NCBI RefSeq assembly: GCF_022378335.1
Contig: NZ_JAIQCI010000032.1
Span: 1 to 64,000 of the forward strand
Length of the DNA: 64,000 bases
Origin: Croceicoccus hydrothermalis
Lineage (GTDB): Bacteria > Pseudomonadota > Alphaproteobacteria > Sphingomonadales > Sphingomonadaceae
Direction of reading: 5' to 3'
Each line of letters starts with the position of its first letter. Positions within the stretch are counted from its first letter, which is position 1. The notes under the pieces were generated by a model. It searched no databases and was not told the DNA's origin. It saw only the letters and a list, made by a program, of their open reading frames with translations. A program made the position numbers and the translations under genes. Shown here in pieces: positions 26,366-34,537 of the stretch.

Positions 26366-27253
26366 ATGAACGAACCGAGCCGCAGCGCAACCATCCGGGG
26401 CGGGGGGATGTCCGCGCGGATCGATGCCGATGGCGCACAGCTCATGGCGCTCGCCGACGATGTGGCGGGGCCGCTGCTCTGGGATGGCGATCCGCAATTC
26501 TGGACCGGGCGGTCGCCCATTCTCTTTCCCGTCATCGGCTGCATGACAGGGGATGCCTATCGGCTCGACGGGCGCGAATATCCGATGACGAAGCACGGGT
26601 TCGCGCGCGACAATCGCTTTGCCCTCGCCGCGGTCGAGGCAGACCGGGCCTGTTTCACGCTTGTCCGCAATGCGCGGGCGGGCGCCGAATATCCGTTCGA
26701 TTTTGCGCTTTCCATCACCTATATTCTGAACGAGGACGGGCTTGCCATGACGGCGCGCGTCGCCAATCGCGGCGACCGTCCCATGCCGGCCAGTTTCGGC
26801 TTTCATCCCGCCCTGCGCTGGCCGCTGCCCTATGGCGGCGCGCGGGAGGATCATGCCGTGGTGTTCACACAGGCGGAACCTGCACCGATCCGCCGGGTGA
26901 ATGCCGATGGCCTGCTTCTGGCCGAGCGCTTTGCGACGCCGGTCGACGGCGACACGTTGATCCCGCGCGATACGATGTTTGCGGACGATGCGCTGATCTT
27001 CGATGCATTGCGGAGCCGGCGCGTCCGGTTCGGCGTGCCGGGGCGGACACGGCTGGAGATTGGCTTCGACGATTTTTCCACGCTCGGCATCTGGACGAAA
27101 CCGGGGGCGCCGTTCCTGTGTATCGAGCCGTGGCGGGGTATCGCCGACCCTGGTGGGTTCGATGGCGACATCTTTGAAAAACCCGGCATCATGTCCATCG
27201 CACCCGACGAAACCCGAACGCTCACCATGACCATCAGGAAAGTTTCCGCATGA
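26366..27253 (+). CDS. Aldose 1-epimerase family protein
   Basis: The 295-residue protein belongs to the galactose-mutarotase-like beta-sandwich superfamily, in the subgroup that includes LacX-type proteins. It has LLWDGDPQFWTGRSPILFPV near 30-50, the substrate-binding His in MTKHGFARDN, and GFHPALRWPLPYG. There is no signal peptide, in contrast to the epimerase at 49.8-50.9 kb, so this one acts in the cytoplasm. The ATG follows GAGAGAGC. It overlaps the SDR downstream by four bases (ATGA), which suggests joint action on a sugar or sugar acid. The substrate is not evident. Confidence 0.82.
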   Translation: MNEPSRSATIRGGGMSARIDADGAQLMALADDVAGPLLWDGDPQFWTGRSPILFPVIGCMTGDAYRLDGREYPMTKHGFARDNRFALAAVEADRACFTLVRNARAGAEYPFDFALSITYILNEDGLAMTARVANRGDRPMPASFGFHPALRWPLPYGGAREDHAVVFTQAEPAPIRRVNADGLLLAERFATPVDGDTLIPRDTMFADDALIFDALRSRRVRFGVPGRTRLEIGFDDFSTLGIWTKPGAPFLCIEPWRGIADPGGFDGDIFEKPGIMSIAPDETRTLTMTIRKVSA

Positions 27254-28002
27254 CCGATCTTTCGCAATCCACCGCCATCGTCACCGGCGGCGCATCGGGC
27301 ATCGGCCGCGCTTGCGTGATGGCGCTTTCCCAAAATGGCGCGCGCGTCGTCTTCACCTACCATTCGGAGGAGGACACGGCGCAGGACATCGCGGGCAAGA
27401 CCGGCGCCATCCCGGTTCAAACCGACGTCGCCGACGAGGATGCGGTCGCATCGCTGTTTGCCCGGTGTGAAAAGGAATTCGGCGCGCCGACCCTGCTGGT
27501 CAATTCGGCGGGGCTGAACATGAGCGGAACCTGCCTTGTCGACATGGAGCTTTCGCATTTCGACAAGGTGGTGCGCACCGATCTTTACGGCCCGTTCCTG
27601 ACCTGCCGCGCCTTTGCCCGCATGGCAAAGGCGGGCGGTCGCATCGTCAATATCTCCTCCATCCACGAGGATGCGCCGCGCGGCGGCGCGGTCGATTACG
27701 ACGCAGCGAAGGGCGGGCTGGCGCAATTGACAGCGACGCTCGCGCTCGAACTCGCGCCGCGGCGCATTGCGGTGAACGGCGTCGCGCCCGGCATGATCCT
27801 GACGCCGATGAACGCGGAGGCGATGGATGACGAGGAAGTCCGCCGCAAGGCCGAGGCGAACATCCCGTGGGGCCGCGCCGGCACGCCGGAGGAGGTGGCC
27901 GCGCTGGTCGTGTTCCTGCTCTCGCCCGCGGCGGATTACATCACCGGGGCGACCGTCACCATCGACGGCGCGCTGTCGCAGGTGGTCGCGCCCGGCGCCT
28001 GA
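27250..28002 (+). CDS. SDR family oxidoreductase (sugar-type)
   Basis: The 250-residue SDR has VTGGASGIGRACVMAL near 10-25, NSAGLNMSG in the NNAG position, ISSIHEDAPRGGAVDYDAAKGG with catalytic Ser, Tyr and Lys, and YITGATVTIDGAL near the C-terminus. The sequence resembles glucose-1-dehydrogenase-type SDRs. The start overlaps the epimerase-like gene, so the pair may produce an anomer and oxidise it. It ends ten bases from the convergent siderophore-interacting protein gene. Confidence 0.85.
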   Translation: MTDLSQSTAIVTGGASGIGRACVMALSQNGARVVFTYHSEEDTAQDIAGKTGAIPVQTDVADEDAVASLFARCEKEFGAPTLLVNSAGLNMSGTCLVDMELSHFDKVVRTDLYGPFLTCRAFARMAKAGGRIVNISSIHEDAPRGGAVDYDAAKGGLAQLTATLALELAPRRIAVNGVAPGMILTPMNAEAMDDEEVRRKAEANIPWGRAGTPEEVAALVVFLLSPAADYITGATVTIDGALSQVVAPGA

Positions 28003-28012
28003 AGCCGAAGGA

Positions 28013-28759
28013 TCAGCCGTTGGCTTCGGTGTCGCTGCGCTTCACCGTCTTGTGCTCATCCTCGATCAGCCCGCGTTTCCAGTAGCTGGAGAGATAGAGC
28101 CGGTCGGGACCGAGGCCGCGTTCCTTGCGCAGATAGTCGCGCAGGCCTTTCATGCTCTCGAACTCGCACGCGGCCCAGGCATAGGACAGGTCGTCGGGGA
28201 ACGGCGCGCCGCGCACCGCGTCGATCAGCATGGCGGGATGTTCGCCCAGCTTCGGATCCACCAGCCAGTGGATCGTGACACCGTCGGGCGCTGCGATCCG
28301 CTGCCGGTCGGCCTCGTCGCGGATGGCGATGAACGCCGTACCCGTCGCATCGCGGCGCGCCCGTTCCAGATTGACCGCAATCGCGGGCAGCGCGGTCATG
28401 TCCCCGGCGATGAGGAACGGCCCCGCCGTATCGGGAAGCGGTTTTGCCGCACCCGGCCCACCGACATGGATCGTGTCGCCCACCGCCGCCGTCACGGCCC
28501 ATCGCGTTGCCGGACCGCTTTCCGCATCCTCGCCATGCAAGGCGAAATCGATGTCGAGCCTGTCCGTATGGTGATGCCGGATGGTGTAGGTGCGCACGCG
28601 TCGCCCGTGCTCATCCTCGATCATCAGCTTGACATAGCCGCCGTCCTGTTCGGTGGGGAACCCCTCCATCCCCGTGCCGCCAATGGTGACGCGGTGCATG
28701 TTCGGGGTAAGGCGGCGGCTTTCCATCACGGTCAGCAGACGGGGTTCGGGGCGGGGCAT
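28013..28759 (-). CDS. Siderophore-interacting protein (FAD-dependent ferric reductase)
   Basis: The 248-residue protein belongs to the ViuB/YqjH group that reduces ferric siderophores in the cytoplasm to release iron. It has the FAD-binding RRVRTYTIRHH motif near 55-65, GDTIHVGGPGA, FLIAGDMTALPAIAVNLE for NAD(P)H, and the C-terminal AWAACEFESMKGLRDYL and LYLSSYWKRGLIEDEH, characteristic of the family. The ATG follows GAAGGAATT. It starts 30 bases after the stop of the RND outer-membrane factor on the same strand, so it is probably the fourth gene of the pump operon. That linkage ties the pump to iron-siderophore metabolism. Confidence 0.9.
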   Translation of the reverse strand: MPRPEPRLLTVMESRRLTPNMHRVTIGGTGMEGFPTEQDGGYVKLMIEDEHGRRVRTYTIRHHHTDRLDIDFALHGEDAESGPATRWAVTAAVGDTIHVGGPGAAKPLPDTAGPFLIAGDMTALPAIAVNLERARRDATGTAFIAIRDEADRQRIAAPDGVTIHWLVDPKLGEHPAMLIDAVRGAPFPDDLSYAWAACEFESMKGLRDYLRKERGLGPDRLYLSSYWKRGLIEDEHKTVKRSDTEANG

Positions 28760-28789
28760 CGGCAATTCCTTCTCTTCGTACACGCCCCC

Positions 28790-30202
28790 TCATTCAGAAG
28801 CGGCCGCCATCATGCAAGGCCGCACGGCGTATCGCCGGGGCGCGGCATCCTCCCTGCCGCCCGGCGATCCCACCGCGGCATGGAAAGCGACATGCGCGTT
28901 GGCGAGCGCGGCCTCGCTGTCGATGAGCGACTGTCGGCTGGCGATGAGCTGCCTCTGCGCGTCGAGCACGTCGAACAGCGAGGTCAGCCCTTCGCGATAA
29001 AGCGCGTTCGACTGGCCGAGCGCAGTCTCGCTCTGCTCGATCGCCTCGCCTAGCGCGTCGATCCTCTGACCATAGGCGTCGATGGCAACCAGCGCGTTTT
29101 CCACCTCGCGCAGCGCATCGAGGAAGGTCGCGCGATATTCGGCGAGCCTCGCATCCGCCTCGGCCTCCGCCGCCGCAACCTCGGCCCGGCGGCGTCCTCC
29201 ATCGAAGATCGGCACGTCGAGCGCGGCGCCCAAGCCGAGAAGGAAATCCCCGAACAACCCGCCGAGCGTCCCATCGCCCAGTAAAAGATTGCCGGGAATG
29301 GTGAGGGAGGGCCGCAGATCCGCGCGCTCGATCCCGATATCGGCCGCTGCCCGCACGAGCCGCGCTTCCGCCGCGAGGAGGTCGGCCCGCCGGCGCAGCA
29401 GGTCCGCCGGCACGCCCGCATCGGGACCGCGCCCGAACACCGGGATCCCGGCGGAGAGCGACGGCGGTGCGAATGCGCCCGGCGCCTCGGCGAGCAGCAC
29501 GGCCAGCGTGTTGGCGGCATCGGCCCGCGATAGCGCGATGAGCCCGCGCCGCGCCTGCGTCTGGGCAAGGTCGGCGGCGGCGCGGCGCACGTCGAGATTG
29601 GCGGCAAGGCCCGCCTCGTACCGCAGCGTCACGATACGCAGCGTCTGCTCCTGCAACCCGGTCGACTGTTCGAGCAGTTCGAGCTGTGCCCCGGTGCGGC
29701 GATATTCGACATATTGGGTGGCGATGGCGGCAGCGACAAGGCGGCGCCGGTCGGCCAGGACATAGTCGGCCTCCGCATAATCGGCGGCGGCGGCGCGGAT
29801 TTCTGCGGCCAGCCTGCCATTGATGTCGGGATTGAACGCCGCCAGCAATCCGGCCGCGCCATCCACCATGCTGTCGCCCGAAAGCAATATGCCCGCCTCC
29901 GCCGTGCCGTCGATACGGGGCAGGCGATCGGCCCGTTCCGCGCGCAGCAGCGCGGCCGCGGCGGCCAGCCTGTCGCCCGCCGCGTCGATGTCGAGATTGG
30001 CGGTCAGCCCCCGTTCGATCAACGCGGACAGCACCGGATCGTCGAACCCGTGCCACCATTCCTCCCCCAGGCCGGAGGGCGGCAGGTCGCTCGCATATTC
30101 CGGCGGGGCGGAAACCACCGGGGGCGGCACGACGACCGGCGCGGTGGCACAGCCAGACAGCGCGAGCGCCGCGGCGCAGGGCGGGATGTGGCGCAATATC
30201 AT
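28790..30202 (-). CDS. Outer-membrane efflux lipoprotein (NodT/TolC-like)
   Basis: The 470-residue protein carries a lipoprotein signal with lipobox LALSGC at residues about 13-18. A GEEWWHGFDDPVLSALIERG stretch typical of NodT-type factors follows, then two TolC repeats rich in coiled-coil helices, including VDGAAGLLAAFNPDINGRL and LGAALDVPIFDGGRRRAEV. It forms the trimeric outer-membrane channel of the RND pump. Its ATG overlaps the permease stop by four bases. Together with the fusion protein and permease it makes a full tripartite exporter. Confidence 0.9.
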   Translation of the reverse strand: MILRHIPPCAAALALSGCATAPVVVPPPVVSAPPEYASDLPPSGLGEEWWHGFDDPVLSALIERGLTANLDIDAAGDRLAAAAALLRAERADRLPRIDGTAEAGILLSGDSMVDGAAGLLAAFNPDINGRLAAEIRAAAADYAEADYVLADRRRLVAAAIATQYVEYRRTGAQLELLEQSTGLQEQTLRIVTLRYEAGLAANLDVRRAAADLAQTQARRGLIALSRADAANTLAVLLAEAPGAFAPPSLSAGIPVFGRGPDAGVPADLLRRRADLLAAEARLVRAAADIGIERADLRPSLTIPGNLLLGDGTLGGLFGDFLLGLGAALDVPIFDGGRRRAEVAAAEAEADARLAEYRATFLDALREVENALVAIDAYGQRIDALGEAIEQSETALGQSNALYREGLTSLFDVLDAQRQLIASRQSLIDSEAALANAHVAFHAAVGSPGGREDAAPRRYAVRPCMMAAASE

Positions 30203-33200
30203 GCCGGCGCGCCCACCGCATCGGTATCGCTGGCCTCGATCTCCTCGCGCAGGCGGTTCGCCTCCACATTGCGCGGCGTCTCGAACCGGGCGAGGGCGAG
30301 ATAGATCACCGGCGTCAGGAACAGGGTGAAGATCCCCGCCAGCCCCAGCCCGCCGAAAATGACCCAGCCGATGGACTGCCGCGCCTCCGCGCCCGCGCCG
30401 CTGGCGAGGATGAGCGGAACCGCGCCCAGCACGGTGGAGATCAGCGTCATGGCAATCGGGCGCAGGCGGATCGCGGCGGCTTCCTCCACCGCTTCGCGCA
30501 CGTCGCGGCCCTCCTGCCGCAGCTGATCGGCGAATTCGACGATCAGGATGCCGTTCTTCGCCATGAGTCCGATGAGCATGACCAGCCCGATCTGCGAATA
30601 GATATTGAGCGATATGCCCGACAGGAACAGCGCGAACACCGCCGCCGCCAGCGCAAACGGCACGGTCAGCACGACGACCAGCGCGCTCGTCAGGCTTTCG
30701 AACTGCGCGATGAGCACGAGGAACACGATGACGAGCGCGAAGCCATAGGTCAGCAACAGATCGTTCGACGTTTCGTCGAGGCTCTCCGCCTCCCCATGCA
30801 GCAGCATGTCGATGCCCGGCGCGACCGTTTCGTCGGCCAGCCGCTCAATCTCGTCCACCGCGTCGCGCAGCGGGGTGCCCGGTGCGATGTCGGCGCCGAT
30901 CTCGATCGCGCGGCGCTGTTCCGTCCGGTCGAGCTCCGCCGCGATGCCCTGTTCATCGAACCGCGTCACGCTGGAGAGCGGGACGAGCGCATCACCCGTG
31001 CCGCGCACGTAGATGTTGGAAAGGTCGGACGGTCCGGTCACGCTGACCGCCGGGGTGGTGAGGAACACGGGCACGGCCTGATCCCCGACGTTGAGATCGA
31101 CGAGATCGTCACCCCCCACCATCGCGCGCAGGGCCTGCGATATATCGTCGAGCGCCACGCCGAGATCGGCGGCGCGTTGCCGGTCGATGCGGATCGACAA
31201 TTGCGGCTGCGTCGGTTGGTAGGAAACGTCAGCATTGGACAGGATGGACGACTGCGTGTCGATCGCGGTGGCGAGCGCCTGCGCCGATTCGTAGATGTCG
31301 GCATATTCCGCACCGGTCAGCGCGACCTCGATCCCGTCGTCCCCGCCGCCGAAGCTCAACGTGCCGCGCCCCCGCGCGCTGGCCCGCGAACCGGGAATAT
31401 CCTCCAGTGGTTCGTTGAGCGCCTCGACGATTGCGGTCTGGCTGCGGTCCCGCGCGTCCCAGTCGGCGAGCTGTGCCGTGACGCGGATGCGGTTGGGGTC
31501 CCACTGGCCGACGACGGAAAACGTGCTCCTGATCTCGCCGCTTTCGAGATAGGGGGCGAGCACCTGCTCGATCTCGTCCATCTCGCGGTCCATGAAATCG
31601 ATGCCGACCCCGTCCGGCCCGCTGGCATCGACGGTGATGACGCCGCGATCCTCGTCGGGGACCAGCTCGTTTTCAAGCTGCGTGTAAAGCAGCCCCGCCG
31701 CGGCGGCGAGCACGACCGACACGATCCCGACGAGCCGGGGCCGGTCGAGGCAATGTTTTAGCCCGCTTTCGTACCGATGCGTTACGGCGCTGCCCCATCG
31801 CGACAGCCGCCCGGGCGCCTCGTCCCCGCTCGTCAGATCGAAGCGGGAGGCGAGCGCGGGCACGAGGCTCAACGCGACGAAGCTCGATATGATGACCGCG
31901 ACCGCCAGCACGAAGCCGAATTCGCGAAACAGCCGCCCGGCTTCCGAGGGCAGGAAGCTGATCGGCACGAACACCGATACCAGCACGGCGGTGGTGGCGA
32001 TCACGGCAAAGAACACCTGCCGCGTGCCGACGACCGCGGCGGCGCGCCGGCCCATGCCCGCGTTCTGCAACCGCTGCGCATTTTCGAGGACCACGATCGC
32101 ATCGTCCACGATGAGCCCGGTCGCCAGCACCAGCGCCAGGAGCGTCAGCAGGTTGACCGAGAACCCCATCATCCAGATGCCTGCGATCACGCCCACCAGC
32201 GCGACGGGGATGGTCGCGCTCGGCACGATGGTGGGCCGCCATGCGCGAAAGAACAGCAGCATCGTGCCGATCACCACCGCAATGGTGAAGGCCAGCGTGA
32301 TCAGCACCTCGCGCACCGAGATGCGGATGAATTCGGCATCGTCGGACACCACCTCGATCCGGATGTCGTCGAACCGTTCGTTGAGCGTGTCGACCCCGTC
32401 GCGGATCGCGTCCGAAATCTGGATCGTGTTAGAACTGGCCTGTCGCACCACGCCCAGCCCGATGATCGGCCGCCCGTCCATCCGCACGAAATTCGTCGCA
32501 TTCGCAGGTGCGAAGCCCGCATCGGCCACGTCGCCGATCCGGATATTGCCCAATATCACGACATTCTCGATCCGCGCGGGCGAGGTGGCGCTGGCCTCCG
32601 CCCGCACGATCAGCTCCTGCGCATCGGAACGGAACGAGCCGACCGGCACGTCATAGGGCGCGGTGCGCAGCGCATCGGCGACGTCGGCGATGGTCAGGCC
32701 GAACCGGTTAAGCCGCGCCGGATCGACCGATACGCGCATCTGCCGCTGGCGGGTGCCGAATTCCTCGATACTGGCCACGCCATCGGCGGTGAGCAGTTCG
32801 GGCACGATGTCGTTCTCGACGATCTGCGTGAGCGCCGCCCGATCGTAGCGGGTGGATTGCACGGCGAGCGTCATGATCGGCTGCGCGTCCTGGTCCGCCT
32901 TCACGATGCGGACCTGTTCGACGCGTTCGGGCAATTCGCGGGTGACGCGGGCGACCGCCTCGCGCACGTCGCTCGCCGCGGTGTCGAGATCGACGCCGGG
33001 GTTGAACTCGGCCCGGATGCGGGAATTGTTCTCCTCGCTCGATGCGCTGATCTGCCGCACGCCGGATACGCGGGCGACCGCATCCTCAAGGACGCTCGTC
33101 ACCTCCGCATCCATGGTTTCGGGCGCGCCGCCGGGCAGGGTGGCGCTCACCGACACGATGGGCCGGTCGACATCGGGAAGCTCGCGCACCTCCACGCCGA

Positions 33201-33300
33201 GCAGGGCCGCAATCCCCGCGATCACGATGAGGAGGTTGAGCACCCCGATGAGCAGCGGCCGCCGGACCGCGAGCATGGGAAGGCCGGACTTATTCTCCAT
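30199..33300 (-). CDS. RND family efflux permease (HAE1-like)
   Basis: The 1033-residue inner-membrane proton antiporter starts MLAVRRPLLIGVLNLLIVIAG (in part, first membrane helix), has two large periplasmic loops and twelve predicted membrane helices. The proton-relay Asp pair is in GLIVDDAIVVLEN near 400, and the transmembrane Lys in LMAKNGILIVEF near 930. The length matches AcrB-type drug or lipid pumps rather than heavy-metal pumps, whose signature is absent. Its start overlaps the fusion-protein gene by 11 bases. Linkage to a siderophore-interacting protein and divergence from a siderophore receptor suggest export or recycling of a siderophore or iron chelator; multidrug export is the alternative. 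Confidence 0.92.
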   Translation of the reverse strand: MENKSGLPMLAVRRPLLIGVLNLLIVIAGIAALLGVEVRELPDVDRPIVSVSATLPGGAPETMDAEVTSVLEDAVARVSGVRQISASSEENNSRIRAEFNPGVDLDTAASDVREAVARVTRELPERVEQVRIVKADQDAQPIMTLAVQSTRYDRAALTQIVENDIVPELLTADGVASIEEFGTRQRQMRVSVDPARLNRFGLTIADVADALRTAPYDVPVGSFRSDAQELIVRAEASATSPARIENVVILGNIRIGDVADAGFAPANATNFVRMDGRPIIGLGVVRQASSNTIQISDAIRDGVDTLNERFDDIRIEVVSDDAEFIRISVREVLITLAFTIAVVIGTMLLFFRAWRPTIVPSATIPVALVGVIAGIWMMGFSVNLLTLLALVLATGLIVDDAIVVLENAQRLQNAGMGRRAAAVVGTRQVFFAVIATTAVLVSVFVPISFLPSEAGRLFREFGFVLAVAVIISSFVALSLVPALASRFDLTSGDEAPGRLSRWGSAVTHRYESGLKHCLDRPRLVGIVSVVLAAAAGLLYTQLENELVPDEDRGVITVDASGPDGVGIDFMDREMDEIEQVLAPYLESGEIRSTFSVVGQWDPNRIRVTAQLADWDARDRSQTAIVEALNEPLEDIPGSRASARGRGTLSFGGGDDGIEVALTGAEYADIYESAQALATAIDTQSSILSNADVSYQPTQPQLSIRIDRQRAADLGVALDDISQALRAMVGGDDLVDLNVGDQAVPVFLTTPAVSVTGPSDLSNIYVRGTGDALVPLSSVTRFDEQGIAAELDRTEQRRAIEIGADIAPGTPLRDAVDEIERLADETVAPGIDMLLHGEAESLDETSNDLLLTYGFALVIVFLVLIAQFESLTSALVVVLTVPFALAAAVFALFLSGISLNIYSQIGLVMLIGLMAKNGILIVEFADQLRQEGRDVREAVEEAAAIRLRPIAMTLISTVLGAVPLILASGAGAEARQSIGWVIFGGLGLAGIFTLFLTPVIYLALARFETPRNVEANRLREEIEASDTDAVGAPA

Positions 33301-34384
33301 CGCGGTCGGCGCCGTCCCGGTTCGATAGCGTCACATCCTGCCGGGCGGGGCCGCGCGGCTGCACGAGGCGGATATCCTGACCGTCGCGGATCTTCTGTAC
33401 CCCTTCGACGATCACCCGGTCGCCGGCGGACAGCGGCGCATCGACAAAGACCATGCCGTCGCGCCGCGCGGTGATGGTGACGGGCACGCGCACCGCCTTG
33501 CCCTCGCGCACCACGAAAAGATGCGATCCCTCTCCGCCCCAGACGATGGCCTGTTCGGGCACCGCCGGGCGCGCCTCGCCATTGCGGGTGAATTTGACGC
33601 GGAAACTCATCCCCGGACGCAGGCGGTCGTTATCGTTGGGGATCGCGGCGCGGACGATGAAATCGCGGCTGTCGGCGGAAATGCGGCTGTCGGTGGCGAT
33701 GACGCGCGCGTCGATCGTCCGGTCGGGGTCGGAAAAGGGGGTGACCTGAATAACCTGTCCGGGTTGCAGCGCGCTGAAGATCGCCTCGGGCGCGGGGAAA
33801 TCGACATAGAGTGTGCCGCGCCGGTCGATGCGCGTGATGGGCGTGGAATCGTTGACCCGGTCGCCGCGGTCCACTTCGGTAAGGCCGACATGGCCCGAAA
33901 ACGGCGCCCGCACCGTCCGGTCATAGAGCGCGGTCTGCGCCTGATCGAGTGCGACGCGGGCCGAGGCGAGGGCGGTTTCCCCGGTCTCGATCTGGCTTTC
34001 GGACAGGGCGCCCGTATCCTCGATCCGGCGATAGCGGGCGAGCAGCTGATCCGCCTCCCGTACATCGATGCGCGCGGCCTCCACCGCGAGCCGCTCCGCG
34101 CGCGAATCGAGGCGGAGGAGCGGCGCGCCCTCGCGCACGTAATCGCCGGCGGAAAACAGCACCTCGGTCACGCGGCCCTGCGTTTCGGGGAAGATTTCGG
34201 CGGATGTCGCCGCGCGGGCGGATCCGATCGCCTCGATCTCCAGCGTTTGGGGAAGGGTGCGAATCGCCTGTGCAACGACGGCCACGGGTGCCGGCTCCTG
34301 CGCGGGTTCGTCGCTGGAACAGGCGGACAGCATGACGAGCCATGCGATGCAGAAAAGCCGGAAGTGCGATGGGACCATGCGCAT
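33290..34384 (-). CDS. RND periplasmic membrane-fusion lipoprotein
   Basis: The 364-residue adaptor has a lipobox LVMLSAC ending at Cys22. It shows a barrel-sandwich (biotinyl-lipoyl) domain with EIFPETQGRVTEVLFSAGDY (20 residues) and VRAPFSGHVGLTEVDRGDRV, a helical hairpin of moderate length between them, and a C-terminal beta-barrel with RPGMSFRVKFTR and PEQAIVWGG. It links the permease to the outer-membrane factor. An ATG two codons downstream is also possible. It is first in the leftward operon and divergent from the siderophore receptor; the intergenic Fur-box-like element may serve both. Confidence 0.9.
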   Translation of the reverse strand: MRMVPSHFRLFCIAWLVMLSACSSDEPAQEPAPVAVVAQAIRTLPQTLEIEAIGSARAATSAEIFPETQGRVTEVLFSAGDYVREGAPLLRLDSRAERLAVEAARIDVREADQLLARYRRIEDTGALSESQIETGETALASARVALDQAQTALYDRTVRAPFSGHVGLTEVDRGDRVNDSTPITRIDRRGTLYVDFPAPEAIFSALQPGQVIQVTPFSDPDRTIDARVIATDSRISADSRDFIVRAAIPNDNDRLRPGMSFRVKFTRNGEARPAVPEQAIVWGGEGSHLFVVREGKAVRVPVTITARRDGMVFVDAPLSAGDRVIVEGVQKIRDGQDIRLVQPRGPARQDVTLSNRDGADRDGE

Positions 34385-34463
34385 AGCCCTAACGCCTTGC
34401 GCCGATAGGGCAAAGCGATTGTGTCGGGGTGGCCTGCCCGTTTGCAAAGGTATCAAAGTGTAA

Positions 34464-34478
34464 TGCAAATCACTTGCA
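34464..34478. promoter_or_regulatory. Fur-box-like palindrome TGCAAATCACTTGCA
   Basis: This 15-bp element fits the 7-1-7 layout of Fur sites (TGCAAAT-C-ACTTGCA) with perfect TGCAA/TTGCA ends. It lies 60 bases upstream of the siderophore receptor and about 80 upstream of the efflux operon. TTGCAA within it could be a -35 on either strand. Iron-dependent control of both directions is inferred. Confidence 0.55.
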
Positions 34479-34537
34479 AGAAGCGCGGCGAATGATAAGG
34501 ACGCCGCCACACGCCCAAGCACCGGAGACTTTTGCAA

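Noticed and set aside
30199-34384. Heavy-metal RND (CusA/CzcA-type) efflux
   Set aside because: The permease has AcrB-type length and lacks heavy-metal signature residues, and no metal-sensor genes are adjacent.
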